From assembly GCF_015711605.1 (NCBI RefSeq), contig NZ_JABTEZ010000002.1, forward strand, positions 1,302,001 to 1,366,000: a DNA stretch of 64,000 bases, read 5' to 3'. Origin of the DNA: Planomonospora sp. ID67723 (lineage in GTDB: Bacteria; Actinomycetota; Actinomycetes; Streptosporangiales; Streptosporangiaceae). The position numbers were made by a program, and so were the translations under genes. Below, piece by piece: positions 7,042-15,378 of this stretch (position 1 is the stretch's first letter; the number at the start of each line of letters is the position of its first letter). Below the pieces are notes generated by a model. The model was not told the DNA's origin and searched no databases. It saw only the letters and a list, made by a program, of their open reading frames with translations.

Positions 7042-8954
7042 GCGCCCGGCGCCAGTTCGTCGAAGAGGGCCTCCAGGTCCTCGGCGCTGAGGCCGTCCAA
7101 CTGGTCGCGGAGCGCGGCGACCTCGGCCAGGTCCAGGTCGTCGGGATCGAGGCGGTCCATCTCCCGGGCGAGCCCCGCGACGGTGGGGTGCTCGAAGAGC
7201 AGCGCGATCGGCACCGCGACCGCGAAGCGCTCCTGGATCCTGGCGATGATCTGGGTGGCGGTCAGCGAGTGCCCGCCGAGGTCGAAGAAGTCGTCGTCGG
7301 CGCCGACCGGCTCGGTGACGCCGAGCACCTCGGCCCACATGGCGGCTAAGTCGGCCTCCAGGGCGCCCCGCGGCTCCCGGTAGGCGGCGGTCGCGGCCCT
7401 GGACCACTCGGGGCGGGGCAGCGCCGCGCGGTCGAGCTTGCCGTTGGGCGTGAGCGGCAGGGACTTCAGCACGGTCAGGTGCGCGGGGACCATGTACTCG
7501 GGCAGGCGCCTGCGCAACCGTCCGCGGAGCTCCCGCCAGAGTCCGCCGGGTACGGGGAGCGTCTCGGGGACGATGTGGGCCACCAGACGGGGCAGTCCGT
7601 CCGGGCCCTCGCACGCGCTGACGGCGGCCTGCCGTACGCCGGGCAGGGAGCGCAGGACGGTCTCGATCTCGCCGAGCTCGATCCGGAACCCCCGGATCTT
7701 CACCTGCTGGTCGGCGCGGCCGAGATACTCCAGGCGGCCGGCGGGCGTGATCCGGACGAGGTCGCCGGTGGCGTACATGCGGGCCCCGGGCCGGCCGGCG
7801 AAGGGGTCCGGGAGGAAACGGGCGGCGGTCAGCGCGGGCATGCCGTGGTAGCCCCGGGCCACCCCGGCCCCGCCGACGTGCAGCTCGCCCACCTGCCCGG
7901 CAGGCACCGGCAGGCCGTCGGGGCCCAGGACGTGCAGCTGGGTGCGGGCTATGGGTTCGCCCAGGTCGACGGCCGCGGGCGACGGCGCGACGAGGCCCGC
8001 CGAGGACCACACGGTCGTCTCCGTCGGACCGTAGACGTTCCACAGCCGGACCCCGTCCCCGTGCGGGGCGTCCGCAGGGCGCACGCCGTCGCCGGGTACG
8101 CCGCCGAGCAGGGCGTCGGCGAGGTCGCGGGGGAGCGCCTCGCCGCCGCACAGGCGGGTGCCGATTCCCTCCGGGACCCCGCCGGACTCCACCAGGATCC
8201 GCCAGCCCGCCGGGGTGGCCTGCATGACCGTGACCCCCTCGGCGATCGCGCGCTCCCGCAGGGCCCGGCCGTCCGCGGTCCCGGACGCGACGACCACGCG
8301 CGCGCCGCAGGTCAGGGGGAGCAGCAGTTCCAGGACCGAGATGTCGAAGGACAGGGTGGTCACCGCGAGCCAGACGTCCCCGGAGGTCAGCCCCAGGCGG
8401 GCCGCGAAGGACTCCAGCAGGTTGACCACCGCGCCGTGCGGGACGGCCACGCCCTTGGGCCGGCCCGTGGATCCCGAGGTGTACATCAGGTAGGCCAGGT
8501 CGCCCGCGGGGGAGGCGGCAGGGGAGACCGCCGCACCGGTGGCGGAGGCCGTACCGGCCGGGAGGGAGGCGACGCCGCCGGGGGAGAGCTCGATCACCTC
8601 GGGCACGCCCTCCAGCAGGGCGCGGTCCACCCCGGGCTGGGTCAGCACCAGGCCGACCCCCGCGTCCTCGCGCGTCAGAGTGAGCCGGTCGGCGGGGAAG
8701 CCGGGGTCGAGCGGGACGTACGCGCCGCCCGCGGCCCAGACGGCCAGCACCGCGACGAGCATCCCGGTGCTGCGCTCCAGGCAGAGCCCGACGGGGGTCT
8801 CGGGCCCCACACCCCGCTCCCGCAGCACCGCCGCCAGGTCCTCCGCCCGCCGCCACAGCGCGCCGTAGGCCAGCTCGCCGTCGGGCGCGCGTACGGCGAC
8901 CGCCTCGGGCGTGCGCTCGCACCACTGCCGGACCAGGTCCAGTGTCGTCCCCAT
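7038..8954 (-). CDS. NRPS A-PCP didomain, glycine-like specificity
   Basis: From ATG 8954 this is 638 residues with no condensation domain. The adenylation core shows YTSGSTGRPKGV, NVYGPTETTVW, YATGDLVR and PNGKLDR. The carrier domain has Ser563 in LGGHSLTATQ. Specificity positions read D-I-L-Q-L-G-V-V-W-K, eight of ten identical to the published glycine code DILQLGLIWK, so it should load glycine. The C domain needed to use it is the separate upstream protein at 8959-10443, making this a split C / A-PCP module. The ATG at 8954 has AAAGGTGA 8 nt before it. A GTG at 8966 overlapping the previous stop would add four residues. The C-terminus carries an acidic LSAEDLEALFDEL helix, probably for docking. 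Confidence 0.92.
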   Translation of the reverse strand: MGTTLDLVRQWCERTPEAVAVRAPDGELAYGALWRRAEDLAAVLRERGVGPETPVGLCLERSTGMLVAVLAVWAAGGAYVPLDPGFPADRLTLTREDAGVGLVLTQPGVDRALLEGVPEVIELSPGGVASLPAGTASATGAAVSPAASPAGDLAYLMYTSGSTGRPKGVAVPHGAVVNLLESFAARLGLTSGDVWLAVTTLSFDISVLELLLPLTCGARVVVASGTADGRALRERAIAEGVTVMQATPAGWRILVESGGVPEGIGTRLCGGEALPRDLADALLGGVPGDGVRPADAPHGDGVRLWNVYGPTETTVWSSAGLVAPSPAAVDLGEPIARTQLHVLGPDGLPVPAGQVGELHVGGAGVARGYHGMPALTAARFLPDPFAGRPGARMYATGDLVRITPAGRLEYLGRADQQVKIRGFRIELGEIETVLRSLPGVRQAAVSACEGPDGLPRLVAHIVPETLPVPGGLWRELRGRLRRRLPEYMVPAHLTVLKSLPLTPNGKLDRAALPRPEWSRAATAAYREPRGALEADLAAMWAEVLGVTEPVGADDDFFDLGGHSLTATQIIARIQERFAVAVPIALLFEHPTVAGLAREMDRLDPDDLDLAEVAALRDQLDGLSAEDLEALFDELAPGA

Positions 8955-8958
8955 GTGG

Positions 8959-10443
8959 TCATTCACCTTTCAGTCCGGTCAGTCCGGAAAGTCGCAGGTC
9001 CGGGTCGACCCCGGCGCGCGTCACCAGGCCGGTGAAGGCGGCGGCCACGCGCCGCGCGGTCCCGGCCGAGAACAGGTCGCTGCTGTATTCGAGGGACCCG
9101 CCCAGCCCCTCCGGTCCTCGGTACAGGTCCACTGAGATCTCGGCCCTGGTCCGGCCGGCCTCCGGCGGCGGGTAGACCTCCACGCTGAGATCGCCCATCG
9201 CCGTGCGCAGCAGGTCGTCCTTGGGCAGGTTGTGCGTCAGGTTGAACATCGCCTGGCACAGCGGCGGCCTGCTCAGGTCGCGCGGGAGCCGCAACGCGCC
9301 GAGGATCCGCTCGAAGGGCTCCTCGGCGTGCTGCAGCGCCCGCAGGGTCGCCGGGCGGACCCGGCCGAGCAGCTCGCGGAAGGAGGGGTCGCCCGACAGG
9401 TCGGCGCGGAGCGCGATGGTGTTGGAGAAGTAGCCGATCAGCGGCGCGAACTCGGTACGGCCGCGCCCCGCGACCGGCACGCCCACGCAGAAGTCGTCCT
9501 GCCCCGCCACGGCGCCGAGCGTCGCCTGGAAGGCGGCCAGCAGCGCCATGAAAAGGGTGCTCCGCTGCTGCCTGGCCACCTGCTCGAAGCGGCTGGTCTC
9601 CGCGTCCGGCACGCGCAGCTCCACCCGCCCGCCGCGACCCGTCCAGCGGGGCGGCCTCGGGTGGTCGGCCGGCAGGTCGAGGACGGGCACACCCGCCAGC
9701 CGCTCCGTCCAGAACGCGAGCCTGGCCGGTCCCGCCCGCTCGGTCTGGGCGCGTTCCCAGGCCACGAAGTCGGCGTACCGCGTCGGCAGTTCCTCCAGCT
9801 CGGGCCGCCTGCCCTCCCGGTGGGCCGCGTAGCACTCGCCCAGCTCCCGCATGAGGACGTTCAGCGACCAGCCGTCCGCGGCGACGTGGTGCAGCACGAT
9901 GCACAGCAGCGCGTGCCGTTCCCCCAGCCCGATCAGCGCCACCCGCATGGGGGGATCGCGTTCCAGGTCGAAGGGCCGGTCGAACAGGGCGAGGACGGCC
10001 GCGTCGGGGTCGGCGCCGCCGTCGGCGAGTTCCAGGACGACCGGCTCCGGCGGCGGCACGATCTGGACCGGCCGGTCGCCGTCCATGCGGTACCGCGCGC
10101 GCAGCACCTCGTGCCGCCCGGCGACCGCGGTGAAGGCGGCGGCCAGCCCGCCGGAGTCGATCAGGCCGCGCAGCCGCAGGCACCACAGGATGTGGTGACT
10201 GCTGTCCGCCGGGTCGAACCGGTTGAGGAACCAGAGCCGCTCCTGGCCCGATGAGAGCGGCAGGCCGGGGGCGGCGGACGCTCCGGTCATCGCACGGCGC
10301 AGGGACTCGCGGCGGGCGGGAGGCAGGGCGGCCAGGCGCCGCAGCAGCGCCTGGCGCCGGTCATCGGCCGACGGATCTCGCCCGGGTGAGGGGGCTGCTC
10401 CGATCGGGGAGAGCCGCCCCGCCGGAGGGGTCTGTCCGGTCAA
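8959..10443 (-). CDS. Free-standing NRPS condensation domain
   Basis: The 494-residue protein has an N-terminal helix (ADDRRQALLRRLAALPPARR) typical of NRPS N-termini, then a single condensation domain from LSSGQERLWFLNRFDP. The intact active motif HHVAADG is at 185-191, followed by VGVPVAGRGRTEFAPLIGYFSNT. It stops after the C domain. The matching A-PCP is the next gene, almost abutting, so a formerly single module appears split. It should join the upstream donor to carrier-bound glycine. The start is taken as TTG 10443, which overlaps the MbtH stop (TTGA). ATG 10293 would cut off the N-terminal helix. Confidence 0.88.
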   Translation of the reverse strand: MTGQTPPAGRLSPIGAAPSPGRDPSADDRRQALLRRLAALPPARRESLRRAMTGASAAPGLPLSSGQERLWFLNRFDPADSSHHILWCLRLRGLIDSGGLAAAFTAVAGRHEVLRARYRMDGDRPVQIVPPPEPVVLELADGGADPDAAVLALFDRPFDLERDPPMRVALIGLGERHALLCIVLHHVAADGWSLNVLMRELGECYAAHREGRRPELEELPTRYADFVAWERAQTERAGPARLAFWTERLAGVPVLDLPADHPRPPRWTGRGGRVELRVPDAETSRFEQVARQQRSTLFMALLAAFQATLGAVAGQDDFCVGVPVAGRGRTEFAPLIGYFSNTIALRADLSGDPSFRELLGRVRPATLRALQHAEEPFERILGALRLPRDLSRPPLCQAMFNLTHNLPKDDLLRTAMGDLSVEVYPPPEAGRTRAEISVDLYRGPEGLGGSLEYSSDLFSAGTARRVAAAFTGLVTRAGVDPDLRLSGLTGLKGE

Positions 10444-10628
10444 GGCGTCCGGTTCCTGACGCTGAGCGGCCGCATGTCCGTCCACACCGCCGCGATGTGG
10501 TCCAGGCACTCCTGCCGGGAGCCCTCGAACCCGGTGGCGGTCCATCCCGGCGGCAGCTCCCTGTCCGGCCACCAGACGGAGTACTGCTCCTCGTCGTTGA
10601 CGACCACGCGCATGGGACCGTCGGTCAT
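10440..10628 (-). CDS. MbtH-like NRPS chaperone
   Basis: The 62-residue protein has the MbtH signature: VVVNDEEQYSVWWPDRELPPGW, then GSRQECLDHIAAVWTDMRP. The two conserved tryptophans and the ELPPGW turn are present. MbtH-like proteins bind adenylation domains and are often needed for their solubility or activity, so this one probably serves the three A domains of the operon. It overlaps the preceding stop (ATGA) and the next start, showing tight coupling. Confidence 0.95.
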   Translation of the reverse strand: MTDGPMRVVVNDEEQYSVWWPDRELPPGWTATGFEGSRQECLDHIAAVWTDMRPLSVRNRTP

Positions 10629-12019
10629 CTCATCTCCTCGGGTAGGGCGTCGGTGAGGCCGCAGATCTCGGCGACCCGGCCGAGCGGCACCTCCTCGGTC
10701 ACGCAGCGCACCAGCAGCGTCTCCACACCCCGCAGGAGCGCGTAGGCGGTGGAGCGCGGCAGGTAGGCGGTGTCGGTCAGCAGATAGAGCTGGCAGGTGT
10801 GGGTGGCGGGCCCGGTGGCGAAGAACACCTTCGCGTCCACTTCGGCCCACGCGCCCACGAAGAAGGTCTTCGTCCGCCCGGTGAGCGCGGCCGGGTCCAG
10901 CGTGGCCTGGGCGGGCAGGTTCGGCCAGGCGGGAACGGTGCGCACGTCGTTGAAGTAGGCCGACAGGTCGACGGGCCCGGCCTCCTCGCGCAGCGCCATC
11001 ATCGCGTACGGCTCGTAGTGCGCATGCCGGTAGGTGATCAGCGCCTGCCGGTGCCCGGCCCGGACGGCGTCGGCGAACATGCCGTCCGGCAGGTCGAGCA
11101 CGAACAACCCGTCCTGTACGGCGGTGCCCACCATGTCGCGGAGCCGCGGGTCGTGCCGGTTGCCCACGATGAACTGCATGACCGCCGTGCCGCGGGCGGT
11201 CAGCGTGGCCAGCAGCACGGCGCTCGCCGTCAGCAGCACGCTGGTGGTGCTGACCGACCAGCGCTCCGCCAGCACCCGGGCGGCGGCCGCGACGGCGGCC
11301 GACTCCATGCCGACCCTGACGAACCGCGGGTCCTCCGGCGTCCCGGGCGGGTGGTCGAACAACGTTCCGGGCGCCCGCTCCAGCACCGACCGCCAGTGGC
11401 GCAGAGCCCGCTCGCCGCGCTCGGCGCCCTTGCCCGACCGTTCGAAGGCGGCCTGGTCCATCGGCTGCCACGCGGGTGGCGGCAGATCCTCCCCGGCCAG
11501 CAGCCGCCGCCACTCGGCGGCGAGCAGGTCGAGCGCCCAGGCGTCGACGGCCAGGTGGGACAGGGCCAGTGCCAGCGCCCTCGGCCGCCCGTCCGCCGTC
11601 ACGACGGCGCACCGCAGCGGCAGCTCGGCGGCGTAGTCGAAGCCCTTGGTGGCGAGCTCGCCGGCGAGTTCCGCGGCGGCCTGCCGGGGCGTGGCGTCCA
11701 CCGCGTCGAATATCTCGACGGTCAGCCGCCCGACGGACGCGATCCGCTGGACGGGCCCCTCCGGGGTCTCCTGACAGGTGGTCCTGAGGGACTCGTGCCG
11801 CTCGACGAGCGTTCCCAGCGCCCGCAGCACGGTATCGAGGTCCGGCCTGCCGGGGACGGGAAGCACCCACGGCGTGTTGAAGTAGGGGTCGCCGTCCTCC
11901 AGCCACCGGGTGATGCGCCAGATCGACCGCTGCCCCCAGGTGAGCGGGGCCTCGCCACCGCGTTCCCCGGTGAACTCCACCGTCGCCGAGCGCAGCCAGG
12001 CGAAAGGGGGCCCGGTCAT
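10625..12019 (-). CDS. Degenerate condensation-like protein
   Basis: At 464 residues it has the length and layout of a single condensation/acyltransferase domain: LTWGQRSIWRITRWLEDGD at the start, then LVERHESLRT. The active motif HHxxxDG is changed to SHLAVDA (154-160). The first histidine is serine and the final glycine is alanine, while the second histidine (155) and the aspartate (159) remain. It may be a slow or specialised acyltransferase, as in starter loading or release, or a structural C domain. The genes before it (carrier protein, C-PCP, AMP-ligase) suggest a role in handling the acyl starter, but this is inference. It overlaps both neighbours by 4 bp. Confidence 0.85.
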   Translation of the reverse strand: MTGPPFAWLRSATVEFTGERGGEAPLTWGQRSIWRITRWLEDGDPYFNTPWVLPVPGRPDLDTVLRALGTLVERHESLRTTCQETPEGPVQRIASVGRLTVEIFDAVDATPRQAAAELAGELATKGFDYAAELPLRCAVVTADGRPRALALALSHLAVDAWALDLLAAEWRRLLAGEDLPPPAWQPMDQAAFERSGKGAERGERALRHWRSVLERAPGTLFDHPPGTPEDPRFVRVGMESAAVAAAARVLAERWSVSTTSVLLTASAVLLATLTARGTAVMQFIVGNRHDPRLRDMVGTAVQDGLFVLDLPDGMFADAVRAGHRQALITYRHAHYEPYAMMALREEAGPVDLSAYFNDVRTVPAWPNLPAQATLDPAALTGRTKTFFVGAWAEVDAKVFFATGPATHTCQLYLLTDTAYLPRSTAYALLRGVETLLVRCVTEEVPLGRVAEICGLTDALPEEMR

Positions 12020-12255
12020 CGCGGCGCCGCCTGCCGGTCGGCGATGTGGGCGGTCAGCCCGTCCAGGGTGTCGAGAACGGCCGGGCCGTCCAGCTCGACG
12101 CCGAACTCCTCCTCCACCGCGTCGATCAGCCGCAGGTAGGTGAGGGAGGTGACGCCCAGGGCGGTCAGCGAGCCGGGCGCCGCCATGATCTCCTCGACGC
12201 CGAGGTCGCCGTCGCTCGCGCGGGAGACCAGCTCGGCCAGGCGCCGCCTCAGCAC
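12016..12255 (-). CDS. Free-standing acyl/peptidyl carrier protein
   Basis: This 79-residue protein shows the carrier-protein helix LGVTSLTYLRLIDAVEEEFGVEL. Ser37 sits at the phosphopantetheine position, and the usual D of the DSL motif is replaced by T. It begins at GTG 12255, overlapping the C-PCP stop (GTGCTGA), and its stop overlaps the next ATG. With an AMP-forming ligase two genes upstream, it is a good candidate to carry an acyl or aryl starter. It could also be a spare aminoacyl carrier. Confidence 0.85.
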   Translation of the reverse strand: MLRRRLAELVSRASDGDLGVEEIMAAPGSLTALGVTSLTYLRLIDAVEEEFGVELDGPAVLDTLDGLTAHIADRQAAPR

Positions 12256-13862
12256 GCCTCCTCCCGCAGCCGGTCGACGTCGGCGGCGACGCCCGCGGCG
12301 GTCGGGGTGTCGATGAACACCTCGAAGGAGAGCTCCACGCCCATCCGGTCGCGCACCCTGGCGATGATCTGCGTGATGGACAACGAGTGGCCGCCGAGGT
12401 CGAACAGGTCGTCGTCGGGGCCGATGTCGTCCATGCCGAGGACCTCGCGCCAGATCTCCATGACCTCGTCCACCACGCGGGACGCACCCGCGGCGGCGTA
12501 CCCGGCCGTGGGCGCGGACCCGGCGGTGGACCCGGGGACGCCGGCCGGCACCGTGGCCGCCTGCTGCCGGAGCGGGAGCGGGAGTTCGGCGATCGGCGCG
12601 TCCGGGCGGGCGGCGATGCCGCGCAGCAGGTCCGCCAGGTGCCCGGCGACGGCCTCGCAGGAGGCGCGGTCCAGGCACTCGGGGTCGAACCGCAGCTGGG
12701 CGGTGATCCCGTCCGGGGCCTCCACGGCCTGCAGGTGCAGCGTTCCCCTGACCGCGCGGTTGGACATCGTCCACTCGACGCGGGAGCCGAGACCGGGGAA
12801 CAGAGGCTCCTCACCGCGCCTGCGGTAGCTCAGCGAGACCGGGGTGAGCGAGGCGCGGGGGGAGACACCGCCCAGGGCCCGCGCGACCGGCACCTCCCTG
12901 AACCGGTACGCCGCGCGCAGCTCCTCGCGGACCGACCTGGCGAAGGCAGTGAACGTCCCGTCCGGGGGGAACGTCCCGTCCGGGGGGAACGTCCCGTCCG
13001 GCGAGGCGGTCACCGGGAGCTCGTTGACGAACATTCCCACGTGCTCTCGTGTCTGCCCGGTCCGGGTCGAGACGTCCACGGACACGGTGGCCGGGGTGTT
13101 GCCGTAGCCGTGCAGCAGGGCGTGCAGCGCGGCCAGCAGCAGCTCGAAGCGGGTGACGCCGATCCGCTCGGCGGCCGGGCCGAGAGCGGAACCCAGGCCG
13201 GAGCCGAGGGCGAGGTCCACCGTGTCACCGGGAGCGGCGCGCAGCGACACGCGCCGCAGCCCGGGAAGCAGCAGCCCGTCCCCGTCGTTCCAGCGGGGTC
13301 GCCAGAACTCCGCCGCGGCCTCCAGCTTCGCCGCCGCGCGGTCGTGCTCGTCGGCCGCCGCGGCGCCGTAGGAGACCTCCAGCTCGGCCAGGGGCGAGCC
13401 GCCGTAGGCGGCGGCCAGGTCGCGCAGGAGGAGGTCCTTCGACATGCCGTCGAAGGCGGCGTGGTGGGCGACGATCAGCAGGAGGTGCCGCTTGGGCTCC
13501 AGCCGGAACAGCGTGAACCGGATGAGCGGTCCCGCGGACAGGTCGAAGGGGCGGGCGACCTCCTCGTCGAGGACGGCGGGCACATCGCCCTCGGCCGCGT
13601 GCTCGACGGCGAAGGGCGGCTCGGCCGCGCCGGGGACGAGGCGCAGCTCGCCGTCGTCCTCCGCCAGAGCGGAGGTGAGGACGGGGTGGCGGGCGGCGAC
13701 GGCGGCGCAGGCCGCCCTCAGCGCGGTCTCGTCCAGGGGTCCTTCCAGGTGTACGGCGAGCGGCATGTGGTGCACGGCGCTCCCGCCCGCCCCCGTCCGC
13801 TCGGTGAGCCACATCCCGTGCTGGGCGAGGGAGGCCCGGTCCCCGGTTACCGATGAGCGCAT
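12249..13862 (-). CDS. NRPS C-PCP didomain protein
   Basis: The 537-residue protein contains a condensation domain with intact HHAAFDG (133-139). A Pro/Ala-rich linker and a carrier domain with Ser493 in LGGHSLSITQ follow. There is no adenylation domain, so its carrier must be loaded in trans, or it accepts an acyl group from the ligase. Within the C domain three near-perfect 18-bp repeats (12951-13003) encode PDGTFPPDGTFPPDGTF, probably a slippage-prone loop. The ATG at 13862 has GGAAGG 11 nt upstream. A GTG at 13874 overlapping the ligase stop is possible but lacks spacing for a binding site. Confidence 0.88.
   Translation of the reverse strand: MRSSVTGDRASLAQHGMWLTERTGAGGSAVHHMPLAVHLEGPLDETALRAACAAVAARHPVLTSALAEDDGELRLVPGAAEPPFAVEHAAEGDVPAVLDEEVARPFDLSAGPLIRFTLFRLEPKRHLLLIVAHHAAFDGMSKDLLLRDLAAAYGGSPLAELEVSYGAAAADEHDRAAAKLEAAAEFWRPRWNDGDGLLLPGLRRVSLRAAPGDTVDLALGSGLGSALGPAAERIGVTRFELLLAALHALLHGYGNTPATVSVDVSTRTGQTREHVGMFVNELPVTASPDGTFPPDGTFPPDGTFTAFARSVREELRAAYRFREVPVARALGGVSPRASLTPVSLSYRRRGEEPLFPGLGSRVEWTMSNRAVRGTLHLQAVEAPDGITAQLRFDPECLDRASCEAVAGHLADLLRGIAARPDAPIAELPLPLRQQAATVPAGVPGSTAGSAPTAGYAAAGASRVVDEVMEIWREVLGMDDIGPDDDLFDLGGHSLSITQIIARVRDRMGVELSFEVFIDTPTAAGVAADVDRLREEAC
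12951..13003 (-). repeat. Three 18-bp tandem repeats inside the C-PCP gene
   Basis: The unit gaacgtcccgtccggggg occurs twice exactly and a third time with a changed end. It is in frame and encodes repeated PDGTFP. A copy-number change would keep the frame. Confidence 0.85.
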
Positions 13863-13866
13863 GGCG

Positions 13867-15378
13867 TTACGCACCTTCCGTTCGTGCCTGGGCCGCGGGG
13901 CCGTCGAGCAGTTCCCGCAGCCGCCCCTTGATGACTTTGCCGGACTGGTTCCTGGGCAGTGCGTCCATGACCAGCACCCGTTCGGGCAGCTCGTGCCGGG
14001 CCAGCCGATCCATCAGGAAGGCACGAAGCTCGCCGGTGGACAGGCCCGGGGCGCGCGGCACGACCGCGGCGGCGAGCACGGTGCCCAGCACCCGGTGCGC
14101 GACGCCGACCACCGCCGCCTCCTTGATCTGCGGGTGCTCGTACAGCGCGGCCTCCACCTGGAGCGTCGAAACCTTGAAGGCGCCGGTCTTCACCACGTCG
14201 CTCTCCCGGTCGTCCAGGTAGAGGTAACCGTCGGCGTCGAGATGCCCGACGTCTCCCATCCGCACCCAGCCGTCCCGGAACGTCTCGGCGCTGGCCCGGT
14301 CGTCGCCGTAGTAGCTGCGGGTGGTGGCGGGGGAGCGCAACCAGATCTCGCCCGTCTCGCCGGGCGGCAGCGGGCGGCCCTCGCGGTCGGCGACGCGCAG
14401 GGCGCCGCCGGAGGCCGGACGGCCCAGCGCGGCGGGCCTGGCCGGATCGTAGATCATGATCGTCTGGGCGGGGGCCGCCTCGGTGGAGGTGTAGTAGTTC
14501 GTCACCGTGGCGTTGGGGAAGGCGGTGGCCAGCCGTGCGGACAGCGCCGGGGGGAGGGCCGCCGCCGACGAGCCGAGGAGCACGACACTCGACAGGTCGT
14601 GGCGCTCGTGCAGTCCCGTGTTGAGCAGCTCGATCGCCATCGCGGGCACGACGAAGACGGTGCCGGCCCGGTACGACTCGATCAGCCGGGTGAACCTGCC
14701 CGGGGTGAACCGGGCGAGGGTCAGGACCGTGGGATACGCGTCCAGAGCGTTCATCAGCATGGTCTGGCCGGCGTTGGTCCCGATCGGGAAGGCGTGCAGC
14801 AGGTGCTCGGAGTGCCGGAAGCGGCGCCGGTTCCGGCGGGTCTCGCAGCCGTGGACCAGGTTGGCGTGGTCGGCGCTCACGCCCTTGGGCCGCCCGGTGG
14901 TGCCCGAGGTGTAGAGGATCTGGGCCAGGTCGCTCGAACGGATCCGGACACCGGTGGGTCCTCCGCCGCCGTCCTCCAGTTGGGCGGCGGGGACGGACGG
15001 GTACGGCCCGGCCGGCGGGGTCAGCCCCTCGGCGTGCAGCACGACGGAGGCCGAGCAGTGGTCGAGCATGTATCCGGCCTCCGGCGCGGCGAGGCGGTCG
15101 GAGAGCGGCACGGCCACCGCCCCGGCCTTCTGCGCGGCGCAGTAGGCGACGGCGAAGCCGGTCCAGTCCCCGCTCCCGAACAGCAGCCCGACCCGGTCAC
15201 CGGGCCGCACCCCCAGGCCGAGCAGGCCGTGGGCGACCGCGTCCGAACGCCGCTCCCATTCCTCGAAGGTGAGCGTGTCCCCGCCCGCCACCTCCATCGC
15301 GGTCCGCCCCGGATCCTGGGCGGCGCGCAACCGCAGCAGGTCCGGCACGGTCCGGACCACCGCCGGCGTGCCCGTCAT
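13867..15378 (-). CDS. AMP-forming acyl/aryl ligase
   Basis: The 503-residue protein belongs to the ANL superfamily: ILYTSGTTGRPKGV (phosphate loop), YYTSTEAAPAQT in the A5 position, MGDVGHLDADGYLYLDDRESDVVKTGAFKVS, and the C-terminal NQSGKVIKGRL with the catalytic lysine. No carrier or condensation domain is attached, and its sequence is closer to stand-alone CoA/ACP ligases than to the NRPS A domains of the operon. In this setting it probably activates a carboxylic acid starter and hands it to the free carrier protein (12016-12255) or the C-PCP protein, which would give an acylated peptide. The acid itself cannot be predicted. ATGA overlap with the first gene. Confidence 0.88.
   Translation of the reverse strand: MTGTPAVVRTVPDLLRLRAAQDPGRTAMEVAGGDTLTFEEWERRSDAVAHGLLGLGVRPGDRVGLLFGSGDWTGFAVAYCAAQKAGAVAVPLSDRLAAPEAGYMLDHCSASVVLHAEGLTPPAGPYPSVPAAQLEDGGGGPTGVRIRSSDLAQILYTSGTTGRPKGVSADHANLVHGCETRRNRRRFRHSEHLLHAFPIGTNAGQTMLMNALDAYPTVLTLARFTPGRFTRLIESYRAGTVFVVPAMAIELLNTGLHERHDLSSVVLLGSSAAALPPALSARLATAFPNATVTNYYTSTEAAPAQTIMIYDPARPAALGRPASGGALRVADREGRPLPPGETGEIWLRSPATTRSYYGDDRASAETFRDGWVRMGDVGHLDADGYLYLDDRESDVVKTGAFKVSTLQVEAALYEHPQIKEAAVVGVAHRVLGTVLAAAVVPRAPGLSTGELRAFLMDRLARHELPERVLVMDALPRNQSGKVIKGRLRELLDGPAAQARTEGA

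Noticed and set aside
4360-7383. Long plus-strand open frame of about 1000 codons opposite the NRPS genes
   Set aside because: It mirrors the minus-strand NRPS code, has Gly/Arg/His-rich low-complexity composition and no recognisable domain. Long antisense frames are expected at this GC content. The same applies to the 1600-codon plus frame at 15744-20546.
7042-8925. Upstream extension of the C-A-PCP frame beyond ATG 7041
   Set aside because: The frame is open but encodes Arg/Gly-rich shadow sequence. In that stretch the real product is the A-PCP protein in another frame, and ATG 7041 overlaps its stop in the usual ATGA fashion.
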